The position numbers and the translations under genes were made by a program. DNA of 64,000 nt. It comes from Metridium senile (lineage: Eukaryota > Cnidaria > Anthozoa > Actiniaria > Metridiidae). This document shows, one piece after another, positions 47,729 through 64,000 of the stretch (positions are counted from its first letter, which is position 1; each line of letters opens with the position of its first letter). Under the pieces are notes generated by a model that was given only the letters and a program-made list of their open reading frames with translations, ran no database searches and was not told the origin of the DNA. The stretch lies in NCBI GenBank assembly GCA_949775045.1, contig OX459096.1, forward strand, positions 39,231,316 to 39,295,315, read 5' to 3'.

Positions 47729-48991
47729 GGTAGTTCCGGACTCTTGCAACTGCGCATCCATTTCGCGCATCTCGTTTTCCATCATTTATTTGCGTTTTTT
47801 TGAAAATTTATCTAGATAATATTTTAATTTAAATCCTTATCTATAACTTAAGAAAGTATTATGTCATTTCATGCAACTTGGGAGGTAAAATGGGACATTT
47901 TTCGAAACATGCTCAGATTGTCACTACCTGACAAGGTCGCTGTTTTGTCTCAAAACAACAAATTTACAACTTTGTAAATATGAATACATAAAATATAATT
48001 TTGACGTCTTTAGTAGTAAAACTAATACAAAATAATAATTTGACAAGTTTTAAGCAGATGTTTAAAGTACTAGAACCCAGTCCCGCGCGGACCGTTGCCG
48101 TGTTTTTTTTTTTGACAAAAAAATGGATTCGGTCGCTTATAACTCGCCTATTGGCCTTTACCTAAACGAGCAGAGGACTGGGTACTAGTTTTCTAAATTA
48201 TTCTAATTACAAAATTAAGCATATCAAAGGAAAGAGCACATTGAAATATACTAGGTTTCAAAGTTTGGGCACATTAGGTTAAATAGCGACAAAATGAGAG
48301 CATTTTAAATGTCCAAAGAATGACAAAGAAATGTATGGTTTGGATGGACGGTGTCCATCCAATCCATACATTTCTTTGTAAATTTTCAAGGTTTTCAAAG
48401 ACTGCCTCTAACCCAGTATTCAACCAAATTCAACCAAACTTTGGAACCTTGTATATCTTGATGTGGTCTTTCCAATGATATGAATAATTTTGTAATTAGC
48501 TTTATTTAGAAAACTAGTACCTAGTCCTTTGCTCGTTTAGGTAAAGGCCAATTAGTACGGGGACTCTTTTTTTTTTATTGAAGACTGCATTTACTACTCT
48601 TACGATTTAGAATAAAAAATAAAATATTCATTGATTTAATTTTCTGAAATTTTACAAATGCTAAACTCTATACACATATAGGGTGCGTAATTGGCGTAGA
48701 ATTGTGCTTCTATGGTTCACTCATACCCATATATTGAAATGATTCAATGATTTTTGACAGCAAATGCTAGATAGCCCTTAGATCTATCGTTTGATATAAT
48801 CTTATGCTTTTCCTAGTAGAATACGTTCGCATTCTTTTGACTGCTTTGAATAGGTACTATATCTTATAACTCTATAACCAATATGGTGGCCCCAATTTAT
48901 TTTCGCGTTTTTTGACTTACCTAACAATGATCTATAAATGACAGGATTGATAAAAAAATTCATTGAAGAAATCCAAGTATCCGGAACTACC
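47729..48991. mobile_element. 1.26-kb TTAA element, copy B only
   Basis: GGTAGTTCCGGA at the left and its reverse complement at the right, with TTAA at 47725-47728 and 48992-48995; copy A has a single TTAA at the same place (about 26926). Inside, imperfect arms of about 125 bp (48142-48265 and 48435-48560) surround a near-perfect 57-bp palindrome (48323-48379). No transposase. PiggyBac-like or Kolobok-like, non-autonomous. Confidence 0.93.
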
Positions 48992-49454
48992 TTAATACGT
49001 TTTTAACTCGTGCCGTTGAAAATCTCAGTTTTTAATGTCCTTTTTTACAAGTTTCGAATATAAAATGTAAAAGAAAAAAATCCCATTCATGAAAGATCGG
49101 AAAGGTAGGGTAATGAGAAACCATTTATAAATATTTATCCTGTGGTTGCGGACACGTGGTGACAAGAATAAGGGGCATCAAACATTTTAAAAAGGCATTG
49201 CAGTCGGGTTCACAGTCAAGTATATCTATACTGGCCTACCTATCAGTAGTTAATGCTGACTTTCAATATTGTCATTTTGAAACTTTCTGAATGGTACTAG
49301 CTAGAAAGATGTTTTCTCCCAAAATTGGTATTCTGAGAGGCTGATACTGAGGTGATGATTGTTGTTATTTAGGCAAATAATATGGTTTCCAGAAATTGCA
49401 AACTAGTAAAAATGTGTAACTTTTGCATTTTACTGCTAAACAGTCTTAATTTTT

Positions 49455-49510
49455 ACAATTGTAAAGCGCTTTAAAATATCCAATAATTTAGGCGCTATAC
49501 AAACTATTAA

Positions 49511-49545
<35 letters not shown>
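49455..49545 (+). repeat. LINE 3' tail, copy B
   Basis: Same as 27365-27437 with a longer ATT array (about 12 units against about 5). Confidence 0.75.
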
Positions 49546-49546
<1 letters not shown>

Positions 49547-50566
49547 GATAACAAAAACAATGTAATTAGCCCATAATTTAGCAGTATTAACAAAATTGCT
49601 TGATGTTAATGAGCTTCAGGTGGACAATTGTAAATTAAATTTAGTTAGCTTTATATATACAATCAATTCCAAGTACGCATTAGCGTTATTATGTATTTTA
49701 AATTTCCATTGTGTTTGGTTCAAGCAGCCCTTTAAATCACATGACAATATGAATTTATGCATGAAAAAAGTAATTATCAATATGAGGTATGCATTTACAT
49801 GAACTAGTTATTTGAGCACAAACACTACAAGCTAGTGTGCAAAATAAATATGAAATGAATGGCTAAATTTTGCATACTATAAATTGTTTATATGCTAATA
49901 TTAGTAATAATGGTAGAGTGCATACACTAAATCCATGAAAACAAATAATAATTGTACCGAATAGTGATAATTTACAATAGAAAATATTTACTATTAAATA
50001 ATGCTCATGAATTTGGTGTAAGCACTATAGGATTTTTACAATTCCATGAAGAAAGCATGCAGTGGTTAAGCAATTATAAATCATACAATCTGGTCGTGAT
50101 GTAAAAATCGAAATCGTAGAAATCGTCTGAAAGAAAGAGCTTTAAGCTTAGTGTAGTAAGTTTGTAGATAGAAGAAAGGATAGGTACACAACAAAGAACA
50201 CAACACACTAGAGCGGGCATAGAGACAGGAGGAGCCAACGGGGGTGTTCTTTAAAAAAACTGTTCTTATAAGTAAATTCCTGGGAATTGAATTCTGCATG
50301 TACCTTGACTATTCTATTCTATTCGTTTTTCGTTATATACATTCTGTCATTCTGAAATTACCTGGAAAACGTAAATTTTCGGGTAGCCCCGTTTCTCGTA
50401 CCAATCTCAAACACTGATATTTTTGTTTATAATTACCCGGGACCATTATTCTATTCACCTCTATATCAGTTGAAAACACTGCTAAGCATTTTTTTTTTTT
50501 TGGTTCTAAAAAAAATATTTTCCTGGGAAACATTATTCACGCAATCTATATATTTTTTGGGGTTAG

Positions 50567-52744
50567 CAGTCCGGATCAGTCACCAAATTTGGCTACCGTG
50601 GTTTGTTGTGGTATCTGAGAAACCAAAACAGTAGAACAGCCAATCAGAGCACGTTTTTAGTTTATGACGTCACACCTACATGAACGCTAACCGGCCCACA
50701 ACTAAAATCTAAATGGCGCCCGAATTTGTTTACGACTGAGAAGAAGTTTGATCATCTTCTTCATGACAACGGATGTGAGAAACATGCAAATTATTCCATA
50801 ACTGAAGTATTCTTACGTCAGATCTTCAAATTTCCATTTGTATCTCACTTTGTCTTTGCGTGCAACGACATCGTATTTCAGAACGCGATGTATATATCGA
50901 GTGAAAGTTTAGTAAGGTTATATGCGTTTATAATACGCAGTGGCTATTCGTACGTCACCCGTACCCGGACTTGTGTTTGCTATTGGTACGTGAGTCAAAA
51001 TTATTTAGATTTTCACAGTGATTCTGTATTATTTCAGTAAAGAAGATACGATATATTCGTTTAGATGGAGTAAGCGATTATCGTTAGCTATATTAAACTG
51101 ATTTAGAGTAATTTTACGAGTCTGTACATAGTAGGCAAACGACTCATTTCGCGACACTTGAATTTTCTTCAACTCGATCGTAAACACCTGTAAATGTCAC
51201 GCACTTAATAGATTATTAAATAATTAGGTTCGATGACATTAATTACAACTTTAATAGTATACAATAAGAAAGCGTGAAAAAGATATATTTGTAGAATCAT
51301 TGTGAAAATCTAAATAATTTTGACTCACGTATTAATAGCAAACCAAAGTCCGAGTACGGGAGTCTTTGAATCGCTTTGCTGTACTTTAATAATTCGTCGA
51401 ATTGATAAATAAATAATAGTTCTTCAAACTCGGTCCGAAACAAATATCTTGTTCACGCTTTGTTATTGTATACAATATTAATACTATTAAAGTTGTTTCA
51501 TCGAAGCCCTAATATAAGTGCGTGACATTACGATCGAGTTGAAGAAAATTCTAAGTGTCGCGAAATGAGTCGTTTGCCTACTATGTACAGACTCGTAAAA
51601 TTACTCTAAATCAGTTTATTATAGCTAACGATAATCGCTTACTCCATCTAAACGAATATATCGTATCTTCTTTACTGAAATAATACAGAATCACTGTGAA
51701 AATCTAAATAATTTTGACTCACGTACCAATAGCAAACACAAGTCCGGGTACGGGTGACGTACGAATAGCCACTGCGTTTATAATATTAAGACATTTTGAC
51801 ATTCTGCTCTTGAAATGGAAACCCACATGAACTGTTTGTATGAAATACGGTTCCGAGTATCTTCTGTTTACGCTTTAGTCTATATTTCCTTTGTACAACA
51901 AAACAGTTTAAAATACAAGAAATAGAATGTTTGGGACTGCCTGAAGGTAACCATTTAAAACAAATAAATAATAAATAAATTGTCGTTCTTAGAGATTGTT
52001 TTATATTGTATTGTTTTATTCAAGTAACTGATATTGTTTTCTGATTCTCTGTGTAAAAATTAAGACATTTGTAATCAACACATTTGTAATCACTGTCAGA
52101 GTCTGTGGAGCTACCTAATGGTACTTTGACCTTCCTTTATTTTAGCACAAGGGCAATCAGAGTCACGTTATGCTTTCCCCATACAACAGGGACTTTATAT
52201 GAAGTAAAACTCTTGCCATTTCCTTTCGCCTTACGTGATCTCTGTGCTATTTTTCTGCATTTGTGACATAGCAACGGCGGGTGTACATCAGGGAGACATA
52301 AATTCAGTTTAGATTACAGATGTCATCACATTCAGTCTTCAAAACAGAAGCTTTGACTTTTCTGGAATCGTCACGTACATTTGATCTACATATTCGACAA
52401 CGGTCTTCAAGATATTCATAATGTGAGCTTTGACTTTCTGAAAGAGAGCAAGCAGAAACATATTGGTTAAATTAAAACTTAATTAACAGACAAAATATAC
52501 ACATGCCTGCACTGATTCAAGTGCAAATCTCTATAGCAGAAGTTATACTCCATAGTTCTACATAGTGATATATATATATGCATGTAGCTATTCACGAAAT
52601 ACTCTTGAACAGCTTCACACTAGCTGCGAAGCCAATTGACAAATAAAACACAGCCTTTAGTGAAATGAGCCACCGGAATAATGACGTCATAATCCTTTTA
52701 GACAACAAACCACGGTAGCCAAATTTGGTGACTGATCCGGACTG
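50567..52744. mobile_element. 2.2-kb element with 43-bp perfect ends, copy B only
   Basis: CAGTCCGGATCAGTCACCAA at the left; the 43-bp end is repeated exactly in reverse at 52702-52744. Direct repeats GTTAG flank it (50562-50566 and 52745-52749). Copy A reads GTTAG-CAG-GTTAG at this place (about 28454-28466), as expected after excision leaving a 3-bp footprint. The interior has a long foldback (about 50928-51190 with 51525-51785) and smaller nested repeats. An interior frame (50726-51040) resembles nothing known. Superfamily unclear. Confidence 0.9.
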
Positions 52745-53336
52745 GTTAGAGAATTTTCGATTTCCTGGGAAACATTCTTGGGCCAAACCAAACGTTTCCT
52801 GGGACTCAAATTGTAAACTGTAGAGAAGCACATGGCAAAGGTGACAAGTCGAAGATGCAAAGCCAAACCTACCTATTTCGGTAATAAAATGTAGAAATCG
52901 TCTGGAAAAATCAGTGTTAAAGTTATTAGAGTAAGTTCTTAGGTGGGAGAAGGGCAAGGAATTCACAAAACAGGGATTAGATCGACCACAACAATACAAC
53001 AACTTACCAGTTCGCTTGTCAAAACTGAAGATGCCGGACGGAAGCGAGCACATGGCTCTATTTATAAGAAATTGTGGGTCAACAGATGGAATTGTGAGTC
53101 CAGAGTATTTTCACTTCCGGTTTTCTTGCCGTAAATCAGTACTGCTGACTTGCTCGCTCGCTCAGGCTCGCTTCGCTTCGTCAGCAAAAAGTAGTGGTTT
53201 GATTTATTCTTTATATATTTTAATATTCAATCCCACTATGTCCAGTCACAGACAGACAACAAATACAATCTTCGGTTTATCATTGTTTTATTTAATGTTA
53301 AAAATCAGTTTTAATTATTTAATAATATTAATAATG

Positions 53337-53462
53337 GAGTACAAACACTAAAAGTGTGCAGCATAAATACCACTAAATACTGCTAAATTATGCAAATTCT
53401 TTTGTTCTCTATTGTTTAATCAAAATAGTACAAAGTATTGCACACTTTTAGTGTTTGTACTC
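53337..53462. mobile_element. MITE, copy B version of 29055-29197
   Basis: Same ends as the copy A element, with an 18-bp internal difference. Confidence 0.85.
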
Positions 53463-53744
53463 TAGCTGCAGTGTAGTGTTAAAAGAATTAAACTTTATGT
53501 GAAGAATTAAGACAATATAACTGAATAAAACCCCCACATTAAATTGATAAATAAACTATTCCCTCGTTTAATTTCCCAGTGAATATACCGATAGTTACTG
53601 ATAGTATCCTAACAAGTACATTGCTACGAATAAACGAATAAGGAACTTGAAAGCCATCGTAAGGGTATTCAGTATATATGCTACCATTTTTTTTTTAATT
53701 TTTAATTTTTACCCTTGGGTAAAAGTGTCGATGCTCGTCGGGAA

Positions 53745-55022
53745 AGCAAGGGGCCATTTTGCATGACCATGCGCGAAATGCTGTACTGTGACATCGCAAT
53801 GCAGGCTCACCACAGGCTACTGACCCACTCATTCACTTGTAACAAAATGTCGCTGAGCTATCACGCTTTGTTATATTTATCTATTATCTTATCATTTCCG
53901 TCGCTATTTGTGAGTGTAGCAAAAACACAGTCTACGTAATTCAATAGAAATAACAAAAGACTTAATTTAAACAATGAATGAAGCTAACAAAGAATACAAT
54001 AGGTTTCCGGTACACACCGGCAGGGAGCCAAAATTCTATGCAAAGCAGCACTTTTTATGGCAGAAAATTGAAAATTTCGCTACCTTACCCAATTTTTCCA
54101 GCAAATCAAACATGATAGATCGAAAGCACAGAAACAAAGGACATAAAATCAAATGGAATTTGTGTGGTATTCTCTCACACAAGTCAGCCATGTAATGAAG
54201 AATAATAATAACCATATTCGCATAATCATACTGTGTTTGATGCTACATAAAAAGCCAACAAATTGTTCGATTGCTGGGATATCGAGGATCTCCTTTCATG
54301 AATGGTACATAAACTAAATGTGTCTTATTTCAAGCTGGAGTATTTCGAAGTTCAAGAGTTTTGACCAATTAATAATGACCATGTAATTAATGTTTACATC
54401 TTTGATTGGCAAAAAAATCCATCTTCCCCAATTTTCTAATTAAAGATTCATTATAAAACATTACCAATGCATATGGATATCATCATTTCTGCTTAAAACA
54501 CATTGGTATTTTCACTACATTTAAAAACATTTCAAGATGAAAAATGCCGAACAGCCCGAATTTATCAATTATGACATGAAGGCAATGTGAAAATTTTCGA
54601 TACCCATTGCAGTCGATTTTAACACAAAATGTCGTGATACAGTACAAATAGCATCCTAGTCATCTTGTTAAAAGACCTGGCATCAGATAGTCTTATTTCC
54701 TGAGTTACACCGACGGCAAAGTATGTTTACAAAGTACGTTACAGTCGCCATTCTCTCTTCTCCGCGAGTCAGCTTGAATGACTCTTTTAACATTCTTTCT
54801 CGAAACTATACTCCAATGATTTGGCTTGAATCGCATATAGGACACATATTCAATATCAGCCTTAATATTTGAGTCTGATCAATTAATTGCAGAAGAAGAA
54901 AAAACGGATATCTTGAACACATATTTATGTGTGCACCTCGACTGAGAGAACGCGATACGAGCAAGTGCTATGACCAGGGAAACTCAAGCGTGACGCGCAT
55001 GCGCAGTGAAATGGCCCCTTGT
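53745..55022. mobile_element. 1.28-kb element with 10-bp target duplication, copy B only
   Basis: CAAGGGGCCATTT near the left end and its reverse complement near the right. TCGTCGGGAA flanks it on both sides (53735-53744 and 55023-55032); copy A has one TCGTCGGGAA at about 29487. A 9- to 10-bp duplication suggests a MULE-like element. The short interior frames (for example 53974-54195) are not recognised. Confidence 0.9.
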
Positions 55023-55271
55023 TCGTCGGGAATGTTCAAAAACACCCCTAACAAGATATCCTTTGAAACACAGGTAACCCAAGCAATCCATTTGTAAAGG
55101 AATGTATGTAATAACACGGCTTTTGTTATAATATTACAATAAACAGCTGGATTTTTGACAATAAAGTTTATAATTAATATTAAAAGTGTACTTATTGTAT
55201 ATCATACGGACCATACGTAAGAGAAGTGGAGTGGGTACCTAAAATGGCTTATAATTAAAACGCGAAATCAG

Positions 55272-55460
55272 TTGAGAAGACTGACAGTAAGTACACTTCT
55301 TTATAAGCTTCTTTATAAGCTTTTATTAGGCTTAAGATCATTTTCTGTATGTGCTACTATGTTGTGGAACAAGCTTCCAATCGAAATTAAGGACAGTCCC
55401 ACAATAATGACATTTAAATCTAAGTTAAATTGTAACTATATTTTTATATATTGTAATTAA
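55272..55460 (+). pseudogene. LINE ORF2 C-terminal scrap, copy B
   Basis: Counterpart of 29718-29906, same protein string and position before the TTA tract. Confidence 0.8.
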
Positions 55461-55466
55461 CTAACT

Positions 55467-55489
55467 TATTATTATTATATATTATTATT

Positions 55490-55533
<44 letters not shown>

Positions 55534-55544
55534 TATCATTATTA

Positions 55545-55608
<64 letters not shown>

Positions 55609-55640
55609 CATTATTATTATTATTATCATTATCATTATTA

Positions 55641-55692
<52 letters not shown>

Positions 55693-55706
55693 CATTATTA
55701 TTATTA

Positions 55707-55756
<50 letters not shown>

Positions 55757-55801
55757 GTTGTTATTATCATTATCATTATTATTATTATCATTATTATTAT
55801 T
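55467..55801. repeat. (TTA)n/(ATC)n microsatellite
   Basis: Counterpart of 29912-30236, with a different arrangement of ATC interruptions. The R4-like 3' end follows directly. Confidence 0.97.
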
Positions 55802-55905
55802 ATGGCAAGTTTTATTTTCTTTGGTGTGTCATAGTTACATTAACAAGCGGACAATTACGTCTGGGCTAATTAAGTACATTTTTCTTTCACAAACGTTTAA
55901 TCCGC

Positions 55906-58484
<2,579 letters not shown>

Positions 58485-58596
58485 GAAGGTGTCATTAAGA
58501 AATGTTCTAGCAAATTTATTTCTTTACTAAGTCTCATTTTTACGTCATTATATTATTATTATTATCATCATCATCATCATCATTATTATTATTATT

Positions 58597-60437
<1,841 letters not shown>

Positions 60438-60950
60438 ATTCTAAACTTTAATTTTAGAAATCCAGCTATTTACTGTAATATCAAAAGAAAAGCCGTGTTA
60501 TTACATACATAGCTTTGGAAATGAATAGGTTGCCTGTACTTTGATAAAGGCGTGGCACAAACATCAAAACAAAACGCAAAAAGCTCGGTTACGTACTTTC
60601 TGATCCTTATCCCTAAGAGTTACGACAAGCCTATCCGATAACTTTTACCCCCTATTAAGTAGTTATAAAGTTAATTACTGTGCACGCAAACAATTTCAAG
60701 ACTGAGACAAGGTAACGTGACGAAGCGATGCATAGGTTCACCACTATGCTGGGTGATACAAAACATCCTCTTAGTCAATATACTACGAATAAATGATACA
60801 ATTGTCTATTCATCCCTTACTGTCTAGAGGCGTAGTCGATCGAGTGTTTCTCTACAGTTCCCAGAGTGTTAATGACGTTTTATATTGCTTTTTATAATTA
60901 TTTCTATTGAGTGTGTCCCTTCCTCGCTCCCTTGCTCACTCCCTCCTTGC

Positions 60951-61775
60951 TCACTCCCTCCTGCTCACTCCCGCCCTTGGTAACTCTTCAATTTGAGGTA
61001 AAGGTTGAGGTAAAGGACCATCAAGAATATCGGTATTTTCTTGATATAGTTTAGTCAAGAAAAAGTCTGCAAGTTGATAATTGAGAGTAACCAAGACCAT
61101 AAAAAGCAAGAGCATGCAAACAGATAAGAAATCATGGCAGTCATCGACACTTCCTTCAGTGAGAAGTAAGGCCTTGTTTGATGGAATTTGCATGGTTTGA
61201 AGGTATTTCGAAGTGCATGTTGGAATTGATATTAATTTGTATGAAAGCACAACAATTCCTAATGCATATAGCACAAAAAATTCAATGGTATAAAGTCCCA
61301 AAGTTACTTTATATACTGCAGTTTTCGGGTCATGTTCCTCGGCAAACTTTGGAAGGCGGTTTAAAGTGAGCATAAGAGCAACAGAGGTAATATGTTCCAG
61401 CATATATGAAGTATAGACTATGATCGACTTCCATCCAGTAACTCTCACCATGATTATGAAATCATAGATAAGTACCAATATAAGAGTCACACAAAGTTTG
61501 AATGAGTACTTTTTACCACGGAGATCAACTAATTCAATACTGTGGTATCCAGGCATTCTTTTTGCGTAGTCGATCAGAAACAATGATGTACAGCTAATAG
61601 TTATTTTCCAGATAACCGCCATAATTTCGGGATAAGAGTAGAGAGAAAAATGCTTGCATAGAGTGCTCTTTCTGAATTCTCTGAAGAAACAGTCGCATAA
61701 CCATATTGTGTACAGAAAAAGACCCATAGTACGGATAATAATACTGAACTTCAGTCGCCATATTAGTGGAACCAT
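60951..61775 (-). CDS. Six-pass membrane protein, unknown function (copy B)
   Basis: 274 residues from the conserved MVP start. Nearly the same as the copy A protein, with about ten substitutions spread over loops and segments (for example SVCM for SVGM in segment 6). One T lost in the CT-rich tail region near 60962 changes the frame, so the tail ends 'PRAGVSRRE' instead of the longer GVSKE repeat of copy A. All six membrane segments and the conserved CDCFFREF, SYMLEHITSV and DDCHD motifs remain. The substitution pattern and open frame suggest it is still a coding gene, or an allele of copy A if the duplication is an assembly artefact. Function not recognised. Confidence 0.75.
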   Translation of the reverse strand: MVPLIWRLKFSIIIRTMGLFLYTIWLCDCFFREFRKSTLCKHFSLYSYPEIMAVIWKITISCTSLFLIDYAKRMPGYHSIELVDLRGKKYSFKLCVTLILVLIYDFIIMVRVTGWKSIIVYTSYMLEHITSVALMLTLNRLPKFAEEHDPKTAVYKVTLGLYTIEFFVLYALGIVVLSYKLISIPTCTSKYLQTMQIPSNKALLLTEGSVDDCHDFLSVCMLLLFMVLVTLNYQLADFFLTKLYQENTDILDGPLPQPLPQIEELPRAGVSRRE

Positions 61776-62742
61776 TGTGTGTTTCTTGTCTGGCCTCTGT
61801 CTTCCTGTCAAAAATTGAAAGTGTATCAAATATTTTAGTATATATGTAGCTTAGTTTTCTTTCTTATTTTCGTTATTTCATTTTTGCTTTATTCCTTCTT
61901 TGCGGCTTTCTTTAAATTTATGATGTTATTAATAGTTCATTAATCTAATCTAATTTAAAAAATATGTTACTGAGAGAGTTTATCGAGCCTGCTGACCAGC
62001 GTTATCCCCCATCAGAAGTCATATGTATATGGTATATGTGAATAATGTTTGTCTTTCACTTTGGAAGAATGCTTGTTTAATACTACTTATATAATTTACG
62101 ATCGATGGTTCCAACAAAACAAAGGTTGTAATGATGTGATAATGAATTATTTAATTTAAAAAAGTTAATAGACTAATTAATTTTTAGCTGTTTTCTTTCC
62201 TTCGCTAAGAGGCGTCTCTGTAAAAGCGGTCCACTGCATTTCGGATCAGAAAAAAGTTTGCCCTAAAACTTTCACAATGAAACAGCACAACCCATTGAGT
62301 AATCACAATGACTTTGGTTCTCGAAATTCCTCAAAATACTGTTTTTACAGCGCATTTCTCAGGTGCCCGGAAAACGAAGACCCGGAGAAAGAAGACCGAA
62401 GACCCCAAAAACGTAGACTCACGATAATTATCGAGATAAATGCCTTAAACGTCAAATACTTTCTTACAACATGATCGTTTAAAGCTTTGGCATTATTTGT
62501 GACGTTTTACGATGGTTTTGTGTTTCGTTTTGATACCGTTTTCACAGGGAGCCCGGCTTTTTGTCTTTTCTTTTTTTTTTGCCCTGTAATATATTATGCT
62601 TGTATCGGGACTCTTGTGGTATGAGATAGTTCCGAAGTATCGTATAAAAGAACGAAGTTAACCAAACAGCTCAAGTACCTAATGAAGCCGCCAGTCAAAG
62701 TCAACAGACGGCGGGAAACGGGAACCTGTCGTACCAGCGGCC

Positions 62743-64000
62743 TTGAGCTTGGCAGGGAAAGGAACGCCCATGAAGCCATCTGTTAAGTCAGTGAGAGTAG
62801 ACGACCGCGGCGATGAGATCTACATCGAAGGTTATGTTCAAGGGAAGCCCGTCAAGTTCTTGATTGATTCTGGCGCCAACATAACCATTGTAAAGACAAG
62901 CATCCCACGACAGATTTTTGACTTAACTGAGCTTCAGACTGTCGGTACAAGGGCGCTAGGACACTAACAATATGCAAATGTATGCTAGTTATTTGTTAAT
63001 TTATCTTAGTTTACACTGCAAAAACGGCTGAGTAGGTACAACACCGTATATTGCGTTAACCATGCATTCAGGATAACACTTTATAGTGAGTTAACCCAAC
63101 TCATTTTTGAGAGTAAACATAGATGAAGATGCACCATTGAGTACAATGTACTCAATATATTGAGTTTAACCTCACTTTTACTCAATAATGATTTGGGCTT
63201 ACTCACTATAAAGTGTTATCCTGAATGCATGGTTAACGCAATATACTGTGTTGTACCTACTCAGCCGTTTTTGCATATTGTTAGTGTCCTAGCGCCCTTG
63301 GTCGGTAGAGGAAAAGATGTTCCTTGCTGATGGTAGTACTTCCAGTTTTATTGTTATGGGGAAGTTTTCAGTTAAACTCGAGGCAAAAGAGTAAGTAAGG
63401 TATGGGTAGCTGACAAATTGCACGAGAAGGGATCCTCGTGTTAGACCTGATGCGTTAGCTAGTATTATTTAGACAGTTAGTGTTGCAATATGAACGTTAC
63501 ACAATGACGTTGCAATTGGAAGGTGAGCTGAACAAAACCAAACAAAAGCAAAGTGTTAAAGGGCCAAAGCATGCATGCTGCCGTGTTGCCTTAAAACAAC
63601 AGCAGTGATAGCTCCATTCAGTGAGACAGTTATCCAGGGGGAGCTTGTGGAACCCGGAAGTGACATAGCGATATTGGAGCCTACAGAGCGTCTTCTTAAG
63701 TGCAATCAAGTCCTTTTGGCAACACAGGAAGCCCAACGATACCACTTCAAGTCCTCAAACCCCACAGACGTTCCACAGACAACTTACCACAACACCGTAG
63801 CAGCAGTATGTGAACCCGTGAACGAAATTATCACCGAGGGAAATTTCTTGGAGTCTAGCATGAAAGACAATCTTCCAAGCCACCTGTCATCTTAGTGGAG
63901 CGTAGTCTTCGGCATCTCACCCTAGAGCAAGGACAAAAACTTGTTGGACTTTGCAGAGATATACTCTATTGCCTTACTGAAAGGGGAGAGAATTTAAGTG
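62743..64000 (+). pseudogene. Ty3/gypsy pol remnant, copy B (partial)
   Basis: Protease (FLIDSGANITIV) interrupted at 62948 by the same MITE, resuming at 63301, then the linker (63575-63895). Here one stop of copy A is absent (TEGNF instead of TE-stop), so the frame continues about 18 codons further. The RNase H and integrase parts lie outside the window. Confidence 0.9.
62948..63300. mobile_element. 353-bp MITE inside the gypsy protease (copy B)
   Basis: Same ends, same GTCGGTA duplication and same length as 36646-36998; a few substitutions. Confidence 0.92.

Larger units (their letters stand above)
62360..64000. mobile_element. MULE-like element with gypsy fragment, copy B (left part)
   Basis: Left arm (62365-62520) and the GCATTTCT flank at 62352-62359 match copy A at 36052-36220. 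The right arm is beyond the window. Confidence 0.8.

Noticed and set aside
50726..51040. 104-codon frame inside the 50567 element as a transposase
   Set aside because: No catalytic pattern or recognisable domain; it overlaps one arm of a foldback.

Overview
The window reads as non-coding-rich, AT-rich animal genomic DNA, most likely from a cnidarian (inference: CR1/L2-like and R4/Dong-like LINEs, a Ty3/gypsy remnant, many TTAA and foldback DNA transposons, long TTA microsatellites, no bacterial gene organisation). The species cannot be read from the sequence. Almost everything recognisable is a mobile element, an element relic or a tandem repeat. The only gene family that looks like host coding sequence is a set of four paralogous six-pass membrane proteins, all on the minus strand (3146-4390 broken; 34603-35475, 45656-46564 and 60951-61775 open). 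Their function is not recognised.

Layout. 1-4.8 kb: TTC/TTA microsatellites, a relic of an R4/Dong-like LINE, a CT-rich 12-bp minisatellite and the broken membrane gene. 4.8-8.9 kb: gene-free, with GAA tracts and a local duplication. 8.9-11.6 kb: a 5'-truncated CR1/L2-like LINE with a long reading frame. 12.2-12.4 kb: a near-perfect palindrome. 14.0-15.7 kb: a foldback element whose two arms each carry a broken zinc-ribbon gene and a 20-bp tandem array. 16.1-19.9 kb: a 3.7-kb giant foldback element with TTAA target duplication. 20-26 kb: MITEs and LINE scraps.

25,990-37,695 (copy A) and 46,657-64,000 (copy B, running off the window) are the same sequence, nearly identical. The shared unit holds a LINE tail, an R4/Dong-like LINE inside TTA repeats, a membrane-protein gene, and an inverted-repeat element carrying a Ty3/gypsy fragment. 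Copy B has extra elements at 46,730, 47,729, 50,567, 53,745 and 58,597; copy A has an extra LINE at 31,421. Several of these have readable empty or excised sites in the other copy, so the pair is an internal control for recent transposition. The pair could be a true tandem duplication of about 20 kb spacing or two haplotypes joined by assembly.

39-46.6 kb between the copies: another TTAA element (empty site readable at 5977-5980), foldback MITEs, a 41-bp satellite and the most divergent open membrane gene.

The elements are layered. TTA tracts come from LINE 3' tails, an R4/Dong-like LINE sits inside such a tract, and a 353-bp MITE sits in a gypsy protease that itself lies between terminal inverted repeats. 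The membrane-gene unit has been copied at least four times together with its CT-rich 3' minisatellite, which changes the length of the encoded C-terminal tail.
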